DNA of 64,000 nucleotides, taken from the NCBI RefSeq assembly GCF_017877135.1, contig NZ_JAGIPH010000001.1, forward strand, positions 124,001-188,000, written 5' to 3'. A model generated the notes under the pieces. That model saw only the letters and a program-made list of their open reading frames with translations, ran no database searches and was not told the origin of the DNA. The first letter of the stretch is position 1; every line of letters starts with the position of its first letter. Source of the stretch: Neorhizobium galegae (lineage in GTDB: Bacteria; Pseudomonadota; Alphaproteobacteria; Rhizobiales; Rhizobiaceae). Position numbers and translations under genes: made by a program. Positions 38,653 to 47,869 of this stretch are shown piece after piece.

Positions 38653-39918
38653 ATGTTACGCAGAGTTATATTCGGGCGGGATATTTACTTGGACATCAAA
38701 ACGGCAATGCTCCTCTGGGCAGTGGAATCGCTGACGCTTGCAGTCTTGCTGCTGGCGATGTGGTTCCGCGACCGCAGCATGAAGGTCGTTCTTGCCTGGA
38801 GTTTCGGGTTTGCGGCACACGGAACCGGTATAGCGCTGGTTGGCGCGCGCGGATTTGTTCCGGATACTCTGTCGATCATCCTGGGAAACCAGATGATGCT
38901 GTTCGGCATTATCTGCTGGTGCGCCGGGATGCAGCTCTATGACGGAAAAAAACTGCACGCCATGCTTCTTTTGCCGCTGATCATCTGGCTGGCGGCCATG
39001 CAAGTGCATCTGATCAACGCGCAGTTCTGGACACGGGTGCTGGTTTTCCAACTCTGTGGTTCCATCTGCTACGGCATGCTCGGATATCTGATGCTGCGCG
39101 CTTCAGCACCACCGCGCGGGCCGCGACGCATTTTTGCCGGCGTCTGCGCCCTGCAGGCTGGCACGATGCTGGTGACGGCACTGCGCAGCCCGATCGTCAG
39201 GCCCCAGAATTTTACCGAACTGCCGAACGTCACGCTCTACACGGTCATCGGCATTTTCTGTCTTGTTTCAGGAATCCTGCTCGGCGCCCAGTTGCTGATG
39301 GCGCGTGGCGAGGAGAGACTGCGCCAGCTCGTCATCACCGATCCGCTGACCGGTGTCCTCAACCGGCGCGGCTTTCTGGAAAAGTTCGACGACATGCGCC
39401 AGCGCCCGCCCGCCGGCAAGCTGATGCTGGCGCTGGCGATCTTTGACCTCGACCATTTCAAGGACATTAACGACCGTTTTGGCCATGTGTGCGGCGATGC
39501 CGTGCTGCTTGCCTTCTGCCACCTGGCACAGGAACAGATCGGCAACCGTGGCATCTTCGGGCGATTGGGCGGCGAGGAGTTTGCCGGGCTCCTGCATGTG
39601 GCAAGCACCGAGGAGGCGGTGGAACTCACCGAATCAATCCGTCTGGCGCTGCAGCGCCTGCCGATCCCGACCGGCAGCAACCTGCCCGCCATCTCGGCAA
39701 CGGTGAGCGCCGGGCTGACGGCCGCTCCCCTGATGACGGCCGGGATCGATCAGCTTCTCGCCGTCGCGGACCGGGCGCTTTATGCGGCCAAAAGTGCGGG
39801 CCGCAACTCCACCGTCCTGGATGACGGGATGACGATCGCCGTGGTCAGCGGGCAGGAACTACGTCCTGCCGACTCGCAAACCGTGACGCCCTTTCCGGCC
39901 CAGACGCTCACGGCCTGA
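38653..39918 (+). CDS. Membrane-bound diguanylate cyclase (GGDEF)
   Basis: A 421-residue protein. Residues about 15-215 form six or seven membrane spans without a named sensor domain. A GGDEF domain follows: [12 protein letters not shown] (230-241), [11 protein letters not shown] and the active site GGEEF (306-310), which allows catalysis of c-di-GMP synthesis from GTP. The RxxD inhibitory site that normally precedes the motif by five residues is absent, so product feedback by that route is unlikely. The tail of about 50 residues is unstructured. It is divergent from clpP, and the P450 gene follows after about 75 nt. Confidence 0.93.
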   Translation: MLRRVIFGRDIYLDIKTAMLLWAVESLTLAVLLLAMWFRDRSMKVVLAWSFGFAAHGTGIALVGARGFVPDTLSIILGNQMMLFGIICWCAGMQLYDGKKLHAMLLLPLIIWLAAMQVHLINAQFWTRVLVFQLCGSICYGMLGYLMLRASAPPRGPRRIFAGVCALQAGTMLVTALRSPIVRPQNFTELPNVTLYTVIGIFCLVSGILLGAQLLMARGEERLRQLVITDPLTGVLNRRGFLEKFDDMRQRPPAGKLMLALAIFDLDHFKDINDRFGHVCGDAVLLAFCHLAQEQIGNRGIFGRLGGEEFAGLLHVASTEEAVELTESIRLALQRLPIPTGSNLPAISATVSAGLTAAPLMTAGIDQLLAVADRALYAAKSAGRNSTVLDDGMTIAVVSGQELRPADSQTVTPFPAQTLTA

Positions 39919-39992
39919 CCCGGAGCGTTCGGCCGTGCGTTTCGGCAAAAACCCAATTCCGGTCCGGTGCATTTTGCAGTAGACCGGCTGCC

Positions 39993-41267
39993 ATGACCCA
40001 GATTGCAGACCTCTCCTCACCGCCCGCCCTCATCGACGTTCTGGCCATTGATCGACAGACGCGCCGCGTCCGCCTCGACGGGCGCAACCCCGCCTTCTTT
40101 TCGCAGCCGAACGCCGTCTACGCGGCCCTTCATGCCGAATGCCCGACCTTCTACTGGGAAGAGCAACGGCAATGGTTCTTCACCGGCTATGACCATGTCA
40201 ACGCGCTGCTGCGCGACCGCCGGTTCGGACGACAGATCCTGCATATCGCAAGCCGCGAGGAGCTCAGCCTGCCGGAGCCGGCCGATCACACCCGGCATTT
40301 CGATCTTGCCGAGCGGCATTCGCTCCTGGAAATCGAGCCGCCGGAGCACACGCGGCTGCGCACGCTCGTCAACCGCGCTTTCGTGTCGCGCCATGTGGAG
40401 AAGATGAGCGGCGAGATCGAGGACCTGGCCAACCGGCTGATCGACGGCTTCGAGAAGGATGGCGAGACGGAACTTCTGTCGCGCTTTGCTGACATCATTC
40501 CCGTCACCATGATCGCCCGCATGATCGGCATCCCCGAGGAGATGGGGCCGCAGTTGCTGAAGTGGAGCCATGACTATGTCGGCATGTACATGTTCAAACG
40601 CTCGCGCGCCGACGAGGAGGCCGCCGACCGCTCGGCCAAGGAATTTGCCGATTACGTGAAGACGGTGATCGCAGAGCGGCGGGAGAACCCGCGCGACGAC
40701 CTCCTGAGCCACATGATCCATACCGAGCACAAGGGCCAGTACCTCACCGACGACGAACTGGTTTCCACCACGATCGTGCTGCTGAATGCCGGCCACGAGG
40801 CGACCGTTCACCAGATCGGCAATTCGGTGCGGGTGATCCTCGACAGCGGGCTTGATCCGGCCGCGATGTTTGCCGATGCCAAGGCGACCGAGCGCACCGT
40901 GGAGGAGACGCTGCGCATCTGCGCGCCCGTGCACATCTTCCAGCGCTGGGCTCTGGAGGATGTCGAGGTGGATGGCGTGAGCCTCAAGCGCGGCGACAAG
41001 GTGAGCCTCATTCTCGCCGCCGCCAATCTCGATCCGCAGAAATTTGCCGATCCGCTGACCTTCAAGCCGGACCGCAACGAAGGCGCCAACCTCTCCTTCG
41101 GCGCCGGCATCCATTTCTGCATCGGCGCGCCGCTTGCAAGGCTCGAACTCAACATCGTACTGCCGCTCCTCTTCCGCCGGCTTCCGGGGCTTCGCATCGC
41201 CCGCCCACCGGTCGTCAAGGACGTCTACCATTTCCACGGGCTGGAGCGGCTTGATCTGGCGTGGTGA
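39993..41267 (+). CDS. Cytochrome P450
   Basis: A 424-residue soluble bacterial P450 (no membrane anchor). The heme-binding loop is [14 protein letters not shown] with axial Cys376, the K-helix ExxR is ETLR, and the I-helix oxygen-activation segment is [13 protein letters not shown]. Substrate and redox partner cannot be inferred; no ferredoxin or ferredoxin reductase gene is nearby. It follows the GGDEF gene on the same strand and may be co-transcribed. Confidence 0.95.
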   Translation: MTQIADLSSPPALIDVLAIDRQTRRVRLDGRNPAFFSQPNAVYAALHAECPTFYWEEQRQWFFTGYDHVNALLRDRRFGRQILHIASREELSLPEPADHTRHFDLAERHSLLEIEPPEHTRLRTLVNRAFVSRHVEKMSGEIEDLANRLIDGFEKDGETELLSRFADIIPVTMIARMIGIPEEMGPQLLKWSHDYVGMYMFKRSRADEEAADRSAKEFADYVKTVIAERRENPRDDLLSHMIHTEHKGQYLTDDELVSTTIVLLNAGHEATVHQIGNSVRVILDSGLDPAAMFADAKATERTVEETLRICAPVHIFQRWALEDVEVDGVSLKRGDKVSLILAAANLDPQKFADPLTFKPDRNEGANLSFGAGIHFCIGAPLARLELNIVLPLLFRRLPGLRIARPPVVKDVYHFHGLERLDLAW

Positions 41268-41336
41268 GAGGCCGGCACATTTTGCCAGTTTTCCGCTTTG
41301 CGTGTAATCTGCCGCCACTCAGAGCGGAGAAGAGAC

Positions 41337-41585
41337 ATGCGCCATGTTTCGATTGCAGAGGCCCGGAAGCACTTCGATGAACTGATCGCGCTTGCGCGCG
41401 AGGGCGAGACCATTGTGCTGACCGAAGACGGGAAGACGGTGGTGGAACTCAAGGCGGCACCGGCGCCGCGCCAGCCGGTGGATGTCGAGGCGCTGCAGCG
41501 GGATCTGGCGGAGCTGCGCAGTTCGATGCAGGGCGTCACGCTCGAGGAACTGATGAGCTATCGCCATGAAGGGCATGATCGTTGA
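41337..41585 (+). CDS. Phd/YefM-type antitoxin
   Basis: An 82-residue protein whose N-terminus MRHVSIAEARKHFDELIALA and TIVLTEDGKTVVEL are the Phd/YefM DNA-binding fold; the C-terminal half is expected to wrap the toxin. ATG 41337 follows GGAGAAGAG. Its stop overlaps the start of the PIN-domain toxin (TGATG). The intact toxin downstream suggests a functional type II module, probably autoregulated. Confidence 0.87.
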   Translation: MRHVSIAEARKHFDELIALAREGETIVLTEDGKTVVELKAAPAPRQPVDVEALQRDLAELRSSMQGVTLEELMSYRHEGHDR

Positions 41586-41986
41586 TGCCGCTGGTCATCG
41601 ACGCATCCATTACCGCCTCCTGGCTTCTTCCCGACGAGCAGAGCGCGGGAGGACAGGCCTGGTTCGTGCAGACCCTGCGCCGGAGCGCGGCCGTGCCGGC
41701 CATATGGCAATATGAGGTGCGCAATATTTTGAGGATCTGCGAAAAGCGGGGACGGCTCGGTCCCGTCGGTATCGGCAAGGCACTGGAAACGCTTTCAACC
41801 CTTCCGATTGTCACGGCAGCCATGCAGGGATGGGATCATATCATGTGGCTGAGCGCGCACCACAACCTGACCATCTACGACGCATCCTATCTCGAACTGG
41901 CGCTTCGGCTGGACGGCCAGCTTGCCACCTTCGACAGGGCGCTCGCCGCCGCCGCGCAGCAAAATGGTGTGCTGGCGACGGTGTAG
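41585..41986 (+). CDS. VapC-like PIN domain toxin
   Basis: A 133-residue predicted ribonuclease. The four acidic PIN residues can be seen: Asp in PLVIDASITASW, Glu in WQYEVRNIL, Asp in IYDASYLELAL and Asp in ATFDRAL. An in-frame TTG just upstream is an alternative start, but the ATG overlapping the antitoxin stop is the better choice. Partnering a PIN toxin with a Phd-type antitoxin is common. Confidence 0.9.
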   Translation: MPLVIDASITASWLLPDEQSAGGQAWFVQTLRRSAAVPAIWQYEVRNILRICEKRGRLGPVGIGKALETLSTLPIVTAAMQGWDHIMWLSAHHNLTIYDASYLELALRLDGQLATFDRALAAAAQQNGVLATV

Positions 41987-41998
41987 GCGCGTCCCTTC

Positions 41999-42343
41999 TT
42001 ACAGACGGATGACATAGTCCTTGCGGGTGGTTTCCACCACCTCCCAGGTGCCGCGAAAACCCGGGCGCAGGATCATGCGGTCGCCGGCCTTCAGGTGGTG
42101 TTGCGTACCATCCTCTGCCGTGACGATCGAATGGCCTTCGAGGATGTGGAAATATTCCCACTCGTCATAGGCGATGCGCCAGGTGCCGGGCGTTGCCTCC
42201 CAGACGCCGGCATAGAGCCCGCCATCGGCTTCTTCAATGTTCCAGGTGCGGAAGACGGGGTTGCCGGAGATCAGCCGGTCGGGTGCAGGAGCTCCCTCTT
42301 CCGGCGTGATGGCCGCGAGATCGAAAGAAAGGCTGAGCGTCAT
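41999..42343 (-). CDS. Small cupin-domain protein
   Basis: A 114-residue single-domain cupin (cupin_3/DUF861-like). The two cupin motifs are visible around EWEYFHILEGHSIVTAEDGT and GDRMILRPGFRGTWEVVE. TWRIAYDEWEYFHILEG is typical of the (S)-ureidoglycine aminohydrolase-like/DUF861 group. Substrate and function are unknown. ATG 42343 has GAGGAG upstream. It is convergent with the toxin gene. Confidence 0.8.
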   Translation of the reverse strand: MTLSLSFDLAAITPEEGAPAPDRLISGNPVFRTWNIEEADGGLYAGVWEATPGTWRIAYDEWEYFHILEGHSIVTAEDGTQHHLKAGDRMILRPGFRGTWEVVETTRKDYVIRL

Positions 42344-42564
42344 GGTCTCCTCGTGCATGGTTGAGGACCGGCGGCGGAACCTCGGCCGTCCGGCGCGTTG
42401 TCATCCGGCAGGATGCCGCGTCCATCCATGGCAAAATCCACGTGGCAAGAAAAGCCGGCACAGAGGTTGAGCCCCCTGCCGGTGATGGTTGACACAGCCG
42501 CTCCACCGGCCGGACGCGCGGAAGGTGCCCGCGAGCCCAGCCGTGGACGTGCAGCGACGGGAGT

Positions 42565-43512
42565 TCAGTCCTTGGCGAAGGTCGTTGCGGTCTGCGATGT
42601 CGAAACCATGGTGTTGTAGTCCGAGATCAGCCATTCGAGATCGGCGCCGGCGCCCTTGCGCGCATCGCCCTTGGCCTTCCGCAGCTTCTCGTCGAAATCG
42701 CGCAGCTTGGACAGAAGCGAGGCGGGCCGGGATTCAAACACGTGGAACGAATCCGGGTGCTCGAGCGCGTAATCGTCGAAATCCTTCACCGCTGCCGCAT
42801 AGGCGTCGAGGCTTTTCTCGAACTCCGGCATGGCAACGACCGGCTTTTCGTTGGTCGGCATCAGGTCCATGATGGCTTCCGCGTGGAACATGACATTGCG
42901 CACGTGCCAGCGCGACTTGCGGCCTTCCGCCTTTTCAAGCGCCTCCAGGCCGGCAAGGTCGAGCTTGACCTTTTCCGACCGAAGCGCGGCGTCGGCCTTG
43001 GCGCGCCGCTCCATGTAGAGGGGAGCAAGGGCGGCGATCTCCTTGTGGAAGGCCCTGCCCGCTTCCATCTTGTCCGACTTGTAGTCCTGCCGTTCGTAAT
43101 ACTTGTTGGCGCGTTCGATGACCGGTGCCAGTTGCTGGTAGGTCTCGACATAGGCGACCATGGCCGCATCCAGATCCGGCATTTTCGGTTCGACCCCCGC
43201 GGCAGCGGTGACGGCGGTTGCCTGCGCGCGCACGTCGTAGAGCGAATAGAGCCCGTAAATGATCCGCTCCTTGCCGGTCGGCCCCTTCTTCATGTCCACC
43301 CAGCTGTCGTAGCGCTGCAGCGACTCGGAAGCGCGCAGGGTCCGGTTGAGGAACTCGACATAGGTGTTCATCTTGGCCGTTGCCGCTTCCATGTCGGAGG
43401 GGTCCTGCGCGGTCTGGGCAAAGGCGGCGCTGCCGTCAAAGACCATGGGCAGCGGGGCCAGAGCCGAGAGGGAAAGGAACATGGCGGCGATTGCGGTTGT
43501 GCGCTGTAGCAT
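42565..43512 (-). CDS. YiiG-family exported protein (DUF3829)
   Basis: A 315-residue protein with a Sec signal peptide (about residues 1-32, ending SAAFA). The mature part is mainly alpha-helical and charged, with DAAMVAYVETYQQLAPVIE and NKYYERQDYKSDKMEAGRAF matching the DUF3829/YiiG family. No lipobox cysteine is visible at the cleavage site, so it is probably soluble and periplasmic. The function of the family is unknown. It stands alone between the cupin gene and metZ. Confidence 0.75.
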   Translation of the reverse strand: MLQRTTAIAAMFLSLSALAPLPMVFDGSAAFAQTAQDPSDMEAATAKMNTYVEFLNRTLRASESLQRYDSWVDMKKGPTGKERIIYGLYSLYDVRAQATAVTAAAGVEPKMPDLDAAMVAYVETYQQLAPVIERANKYYERQDYKSDKMEAGRAFHKEIAALAPLYMERRAKADAALRSEKVKLDLAGLEALEKAEGRKSRWHVRNVMFHAEAIMDLMPTNEKPVVAMPEFEKSLDAYAAAVKDFDDYALEHPDSFHVFESRPASLLSKLRDFDEKLRKAKGDARKGAGADLEWLISDYNTMVSTSQTATTFAKD

Positions 43513-43645
43513 TCAATCATCCCTGAACGTGACGTTTGGGGAGGATTTGTAAGGCGGATCAAGGATTTCAAGCTTGCAGACGAAAATTGCCCGCCGCAGT
43601 CGCATGACCACGGCGGGCGGGCAGACAAAGCCTCGGCAAGATGCC

Positions 43646-44932
43646 TCAGGCGATCCTCGCCAGCGACTGGTCGAGATCGGCGATGATATCGGCGATATCC
43701 TCGATGCCGACCGACAGGCGCACGACATCCGGGCCGGCGCCTGCAGCCACCTGCTGCTCGGCCGTCAGCTGGCGGTGCGTGGTGGAGGCCGGGTGGATCA
43801 CCAGCGAGCGCGTATCGCCGATATTGGCAAGGTGCGAAAAGAGCTTCAGCCCCTCGACAAAGCTCTTGCCGGCCTCATAGCCGCCCTTCAGGCCGAAGGT
43901 GAAGACGGCACCGGCCCCTTTCGGCGAATAGCGGGTCTGCAATTCGTGGTTCGGGTCGTCTTCCAAGCCGGCGTAATTCACCCAGGACACCTTGTCATGG
44001 CCCTTCAGCCACTGAGCAACCGCGGCCGCATTGTCGCAGTGGCGCTGCATGCGAAGCGGCAGCGTTTCGATGCCGGTCAGAATCATGAAGGCGTTGAACG
44101 GCGAGATCGCCGGCCCAAGATCGCGAAGGCCGAGCACGCGGGCGGCAATGGCAAAGGCGAAATTGCCGAAGGTCTGGTGGAGGACGAGGCCGGCATATTC
44201 GGGGCGCGGTTCCGACAGCATCGGATAACGGCCCGACGCCGACCAGTCGAAGGTGCCGCCATCGACGAGGATGCCGCCCATGGAATTGCCGTGACCGCCC
44301 AGAAACTTAGTCAGCGAGTGGATGACGATATCGGCGCCGTGTTCGAGCGGGCGCACCAGATAGGGGCTAGCCATCGTATTGTCGACGATGAGCGGCAGGC
44401 CATGCGCCTGCGCGACCTCGGCAATGGCTGCGATATCGACAAAGGTGCCGCCGGGATTGGCAAGGCTTTCGATGAAGAAGGCCTGCGTGTTCTCATCGAC
44501 CAGCGCGGCAAAGCTTGCCGGATCCGCGGGATCTGCCCAGCGCACCTCCCAGCCGAAATTTTTGAAGGCATGGCCGAACTGGTTGATCGAGCCGCCATAG
44601 AGGCGCTTTGCCGCGACAAAATTGCTGCCCGGCTTCATGATCGTGTGAAAGACCAGCATCTGGGCCGCATGGCCGGAGGCGACGGCAAGCGCCGCCGTGC
44701 CGCCTTCCAGCGCGGCCACCTTCTCTTCGAGCACCGCCTGCGTCGGGTTCATGATGCGGGTATAGATATTGCCGAATTCCTTGAGGCCGAAGAGGGCCGC
44801 CGCATGGTCGGCATCGTTGAACACGAAGGAGGTCGTCTGGTAGATCGGCGTGGCGCGGGCACCGGTTGCCGGGTCGGGCTTGGCGCCCGCATGGATGGCG
44901 AGCGTGGAAAAGCCCGGATGATTCGTCGTCAT
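43646..44932 (-). CDS. metZ: O-acetylhomoserine aminocarboxypropyltransferase (sulfhydrylase)
   Basis: A 428-residue PLP enzyme of the Cys/Met metabolism family that makes homocysteine (or methionine with methanethiol) from O-acetyl- or O-succinylhomoserine. The PLP lysine is Lys209 in HSLTKFLGGHG. Family segments are TPIYQTTSFVF, SRIMNPTQ-like YTRIMNPTQAVLEE and the C-terminal VRLSVGIEDIADII. The length of about 430 residues and the FGLKEFGNIYTRIMNPT segment point to the O-acetylhomoserine group. ATG 44932 gives the usual start. No clear SAM riboswitch precedes it. Confidence 0.9.
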   Translation of the reverse strand: MTTNHPGFSTLAIHAGAKPDPATGARATPIYQTTSFVFNDADHAAALFGLKEFGNIYTRIMNPTQAVLEEKVAALEGGTAALAVASGHAAQMLVFHTIMKPGSNFVAAKRLYGGSINQFGHAFKNFGWEVRWADPADPASFAALVDENTQAFFIESLANPGGTFVDIAAIAEVAQAHGLPLIVDNTMASPYLVRPLEHGADIVIHSLTKFLGGHGNSMGGILVDGGTFDWSASGRYPMLSEPRPEYAGLVLHQTFGNFAFAIAARVLGLRDLGPAISPFNAFMILTGIETLPLRMQRHCDNAAAVAQWLKGHDKVSWVNYAGLEDDPNHELQTRYSPKGAGAVFTFGLKGGYEAGKSFVEGLKLFSHLANIGDTRSLVIHPASTTHRQLTAEQQVAAGAGPDVVRLSVGIEDIADIIADLDQSLARIA

Positions 44933-45196
44933 GTCTGTCCTCCCGAAATGTCGTGTCGCCTGCCCTTCGTTGGCTGCAAGCCCGGCAGGTCGCGCTGGAC
45001 TATAGCCCGCCCCCTTGCCCGGCGACAGCGTTCTCAACGGCCAAGTGGCGGGATGCAGAAGAAGGATTTTGCGGCAAGGTGCGGCCGGCCGGAAAAATCG
45101 CTTCAACCGCGACCACAGCAACCCGTTGCTTGATGCGGATCAATGCAATCGCCGGCGCCTCTTTCATCCTGCAGAAAAGATGAAGGGAGAACGGCC

Positions 45197-45622
45197 ATGA
45201 CAGCATCAATCGAGGGCTCAACAGGCTTTGCCGCGCGGCTTGCGCATCTTTACGGCCAATTTCGCAACTGCTTTACCGTCGAGGACGGTTTCGAGCGTCT
45301 CGACCGCGATCTTCAACGGCAGACGGCGCTCGATATCGGCGTGGCGCCCGATCGGCTTGCCGCCATCGCCGCCAAGGGTCCCGGCAGCGCCGAGGAGATG
45401 GATCGGCTGATGCATGCGCTTCATATCGATCCGGTGGAAGTGCGCCTGCTGCAGCCGGCCGCCTACCGCGAGATGCAGGCCAACTGCGCGCTGTGCGCTT
45501 CCAAGGCGACCTGCCGGCACGACCTGTCCGAGGGCACCGCCGCTGCGGAATTTTCTACCTATTGCAACAATGCCGACCACATGAACGGGCTTCGCGCCGA
45601 GCCGGACCTTCTGGAAGACTGA
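45197..45622 (+). CDS. DUF6455 family protein
   Basis: A 141-residue cytosolic protein. The C-terminal half carries a cysteine cluster, CALCASKATCRHDL with a further Cys in STYCNNADHM, which looks like a metal or Fe-S site. The N-terminal half is helical. ATG 45197 follows AAGGGAGAACGG. The family has no assigned function. It is divergent from metZ, with about 260 bp between them. Confidence 0.75.
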   Translation: MTASIEGSTGFAARLAHLYGQFRNCFTVEDGFERLDRDLQRQTALDIGVAPDRLAAIAAKGPGSAEEMDRLMHALHIDPVEVRLLQPAAYREMQANCALCASKATCRHDLSEGTAAAEFSTYCNNADHMNGLRAEPDLLED

Positions 45623-45658
45623 CCGGCGCGCCGTTGCGACCGCCCCGATGCGCTGCCT

Positions 45659-46093
45659 TCAGAAGAAATGGCGAAGGCGCGGATATTCCATGGCCGGGCA
45701 GCGGTTCATCACGACCTTGATGCCGGCCGCTTCGGCTCTTGCCGCCGCGGCATCGTCGCGCACGCCAAGCTGCATCCAGACAACCTTCGGCAGCGTTTCC
45801 AGCGCCAGCAGTTCGTCCATCAGGGCGCCGACATGGGCTGACGCCCGGAAGACATCGACCATGTCTACCGGTTCGGCAATATCCGCAAGCCGCGCCACCA
45901 CCGTCTGGCCAAGGATGACCTTGCCCGCCTGCCCCGGATTGACGGGGATGACATGATAGCCTTTCGCCAGCAGGAAGGCCGAGACGCCGTGGCTCGGGCG
46001 CGAGGGATTGAGGGAAGCACCGACGACGGCAACCGTTTTCACGGTCTTCAGAATGTCGGCCAGATAGGCATCGTCATACTGATCATGGTTCAT
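45659..46093 (-). CDS. CoA-binding domain protein
   Basis: A 144-residue protein with one Rossmann-like CoA_binding domain (succinyl-CoA synthetase alpha-like; YccU family). VKTVAVVGASLNPSRPSHGV and YHVIPVNPGQAGKVILGQTV are diagnostic, and VWMQLGVRDDAAAARAEAAG forms the C-terminal part. It is cytosolic, with unknown partner. The metZ-linked position is typical in rhizobia. It is convergent with the DUF6455 gene. Confidence 0.9.
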   Translation of the reverse strand: MNHDQYDDAYLADILKTVKTVAVVGASLNPSRPSHGVSAFLLAKGYHVIPVNPGQAGKVILGQTVVARLADIAEPVDMVDVFRASAHVGALMDELLALETLPKVVWMQLGVRDDAAAARAEAAGIKVVMNRCPAMEYPRLRHFF

Positions 46094-46204
46094 GGTTATT
46101 CCTCCCGGCACATGAGGTTTGATCGCCACCCTTTTGGCACCACCCTTGGCCGTCAACAGAGTGTGCGCTAGTTACGTTCCCGGAGCCTTAAAAGGGAATA
46201 GACA

Positions 46205-46558
46205 ATGCGAAAGATTCTCGCGACTGCAGTGCTTGCCGTGCTCGGCACCGCTTTCCTCGCCGGCGCCGAGGCGCAGGCCATCTCGCGCTACAATTCCACC
46301 GCCATGTCCTGCGCTGCCGTGCAGGATGCGATCGCCCGCGAAGGTGCGGCCATCCTGCGCTATCCCGGCCGCAACGGCATCACGCTTTACGACCGCTACG
46401 TCGCCTCCGGCCGGCTTTGCGCCTCCGGCGAATTTGCCAAGGCTTCCAGCGTTCCGACGACGGATTTGCGCAATTGCCCCGTGCGCCACTGCGAACGCCG
46501 GCCGGACCCGGAAGATTGCCGCAACTTCCTTGAACCCGGCTGTTTCGGCCTCGATTGA
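46205..46558 (+). CDS. Small secreted cysteine-rich protein
   Basis: A 117-residue protein with a Sec signal peptide (MRKILATAVLAVLGTAFLAG, cleavage near AEA-QA). The mature part of about 92 residues has six cysteines (MSCAAV, RLCASG, RNCPVRHCERR, EDCRN, GCFG), suggesting disulfides in the periplasm. I do not recognise a named family. It resembles small exported proteins found widely in rhizobia. It is divergent from the CoA-binding gene and followed by the rplM promoter. Confidence 0.75.
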   Translation: MRKILATAVLAVLGTAFLAGAEAQAISRYNSTAMSCAAVQDAIAREGAAILRYPGRNGITLYDRYVASGRLCASGEFAKASSVPTTDLRNCPVRHCERRPDPEDCRNFLEPGCFGLD

Positions 46559-46675
46559 GCCGCGTTCCGCCGCGAAAACACGGATTTTGCCAGCCGAATT
46601 TGTGGTAACATAAAACCACATACCTAGGCCATTGATTTCATTGACCTATATTTCCACCAGCAAAAAGCCGGCTGC

Positions 46676-46704
46676 TTGACGCTTGCCGGCACCATCCGTA
46701 TAAG
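46676..46704 (+). promoter_or_regulatory. rplM-rpsI promoter
   Basis: TTGACG (-35), a 17-nt spacer and TATAAG (-10), five of six matches in each box. Transcription would start near 46711, giving a leader of about 123 nt before the rplM ATG. Confidence 0.75.
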
Positions 46705-46710
46705 CCGCGC

Positions 46711-46833
46711 CAGGCAGCGCCTCCCGAACCGGAGGTGCGCCATTGGCGTGAAAACGCCTTTTCAAGACAAGCAACAAGAAACGCCTGGGGTCGGGGCTTG
46801 CTCCACCCGGGATTATCGAGAAGAGAGCAACAT
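46711..46833 (+). promoter_or_regulatory. Structured leader of rplM-rpsI
   Basis: Three hairpins can be drawn: GCGCCTCC / GGAGGTGCGC, GGCGT-GAAA-ACGCC followed by TTTTC (terminator-like), and CCTGGG / CCCGGG just before the ribosome site. The arrangement suggests attenuation or autogenous control by a ribosomal protein, which is inference. Confidence 0.4.
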
Positions 46834-47298
46834 ATGTCTACCTTCGTTCAGAAGCCCGCTGAGGTGGAGAAGAAGTGGGTGCTGATCGACGCCGAAGGTC
46901 TCGTCGTCGGACGCCTCGCCACCATCATTGCAAACCGCCTGCGCGGCAAGCACAAGGCTACCTACACCCCCCACGTTGACGACGGCGACAACGTCATCGT
47001 CATCAATGCCGACAAGGTCGTCTTCACCGGCAAGAAGTACACCGACAAGACGTACTACTGGCACACCGGTTATCCGGGCGGCATCAAGGAGCGCACCGCG
47101 CGCGCCATCATCGAAGGACGTTTCCCGGAACGCGTCGTTGAAAAGGCTGTCGAGCGCATGATCCCGCGCGGCCCGCTTGGCCGTCGCCAGATGAAGAACC
47201 TGCGCGTTTACGCCGGCTCCAACCATCCCCATGAAGCACAGCAGCCGGTCTCGCTCGACGTGGCCAAGCTGAACAGCAAGAACGTAAGGAGCGCCTGA
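46834..47298 (+). CDS. rplM: 50S ribosomal protein L13
   Basis: A 154-residue ribosomal protein that acts early in large-subunit assembly. [38 protein letters not shown] and [18 protein letters not shown] are diagnostic. ATG 46834 follows AAGAGAG. It is co-transcribed with rpsI, which begins 2 nt after its stop. Confidence 0.98.
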   Translation: MSTFVQKPAEVEKKWVLIDAEGLVVGRLATIIANRLRGKHKATYTPHVDDGDNVIVINADKVVFTGKKYTDKTYYWHTGYPGGIKERTARAIIEGRFPERVVEKAVERMIPRGPLGRRQMKNLRVYAGSNHPHEAQQPVSLDVAKLNSKNVRSA

Positions 47299-47300
47299 TC

Positions 47301-47768
47301 ATGGCCGATCTCTCCTCCCTGAAGGATCTCGCTTCGGCGACCGAATCCCAGGCTCCGGTTCACGTCCGCAAGGTCGACGCCCAGGGCCGCTCCTACGCCA
47401 CCGGCAAGCGCAAGAACGCCGTTGCCCGCGTATGGGTCAAGCCGGGCACCGGCAAGATCATTGTCAACGGCAAGGAATTCGCGGACTACTTCGCCCGCCC
47501 GGTTCTGCAGATGATCCTGCAGCAGCCGATCGTGGCTGCAGCCCGCACCGGCCAGTTCGACATCATCGCAACGGTTGCCGGCGGCGGTCTTTCCGGCCAG
47601 GCCGGTGCCGTTCGTCACGGCCTGTCCAAGGCCCTCACCTACTTCGAGCCGGGCCTGCGCGGCGTTCTGAAGAAGGGCGGCTTCCTGACCCGCGACAGCC
47701 GCGTGGTCGAGCGCAAGAAGTACGGCAAGGCCAAGGCCCGTCGTTCGTTCCAGTTCTCCAAGCGTTAA
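47301..47768 (+). CDS. rpsI: 30S ribosomal protein S9
   Basis: A 155-residue ribosomal protein whose C-terminal tail reaches the P-site t[23 protein letters not shown] and the C-terminal [15 protein letters not shown] are diagnostic. The N-terminal extension of about 27 residues is normal in alphaproteobacteria. It is followed by a strong terminator. Confidence 0.98.
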   Translation: MADLSSLKDLASATESQAPVHVRKVDAQGRSYATGKRKNAVARVWVKPGTGKIIVNGKEFADYFARPVLQMILQQPIVAAARTGQFDIIATVAGGGLSGQAGAVRHGLSKALTYFEPGLRGVLKKGGFLTRDSRVVERKKYGKAKARRSFQFSKR

Positions 47769-47793
47769 TCGCTCGGGTCTGTCACAGACATGG

Positions 47794-47824
47794 AAAAGGC
47801 GGGGCTTCGGCTCCGCCTTTTTTG
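47794..47824 (+). terminator. Rho-independent terminator after rpsI
   Basis: AAAAGGCGGGGC-TTCG-GCTCCGCCTTTTTT: a 12-bp stem with one G-U pair, a stable TTCG tetraloop and a T-run. The A-run on the other side lets it also serve the carbonic anhydrase gene on the minus strand. Confidence 0.92.
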
Positions 47825-47869
47825 TTTCATCGCTTCCGAGCCTGCGCCGGGCGGGACGAAAGACGCGTG

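Noticed and set aside
44933..45060. SAM-II riboswitch upstream of metZ
   Set aside because: GGGCTTGCAGCC resembles part of the SAM-II core, but the 5' stem partner and the 3' CGCTAAA-type segment are missing.
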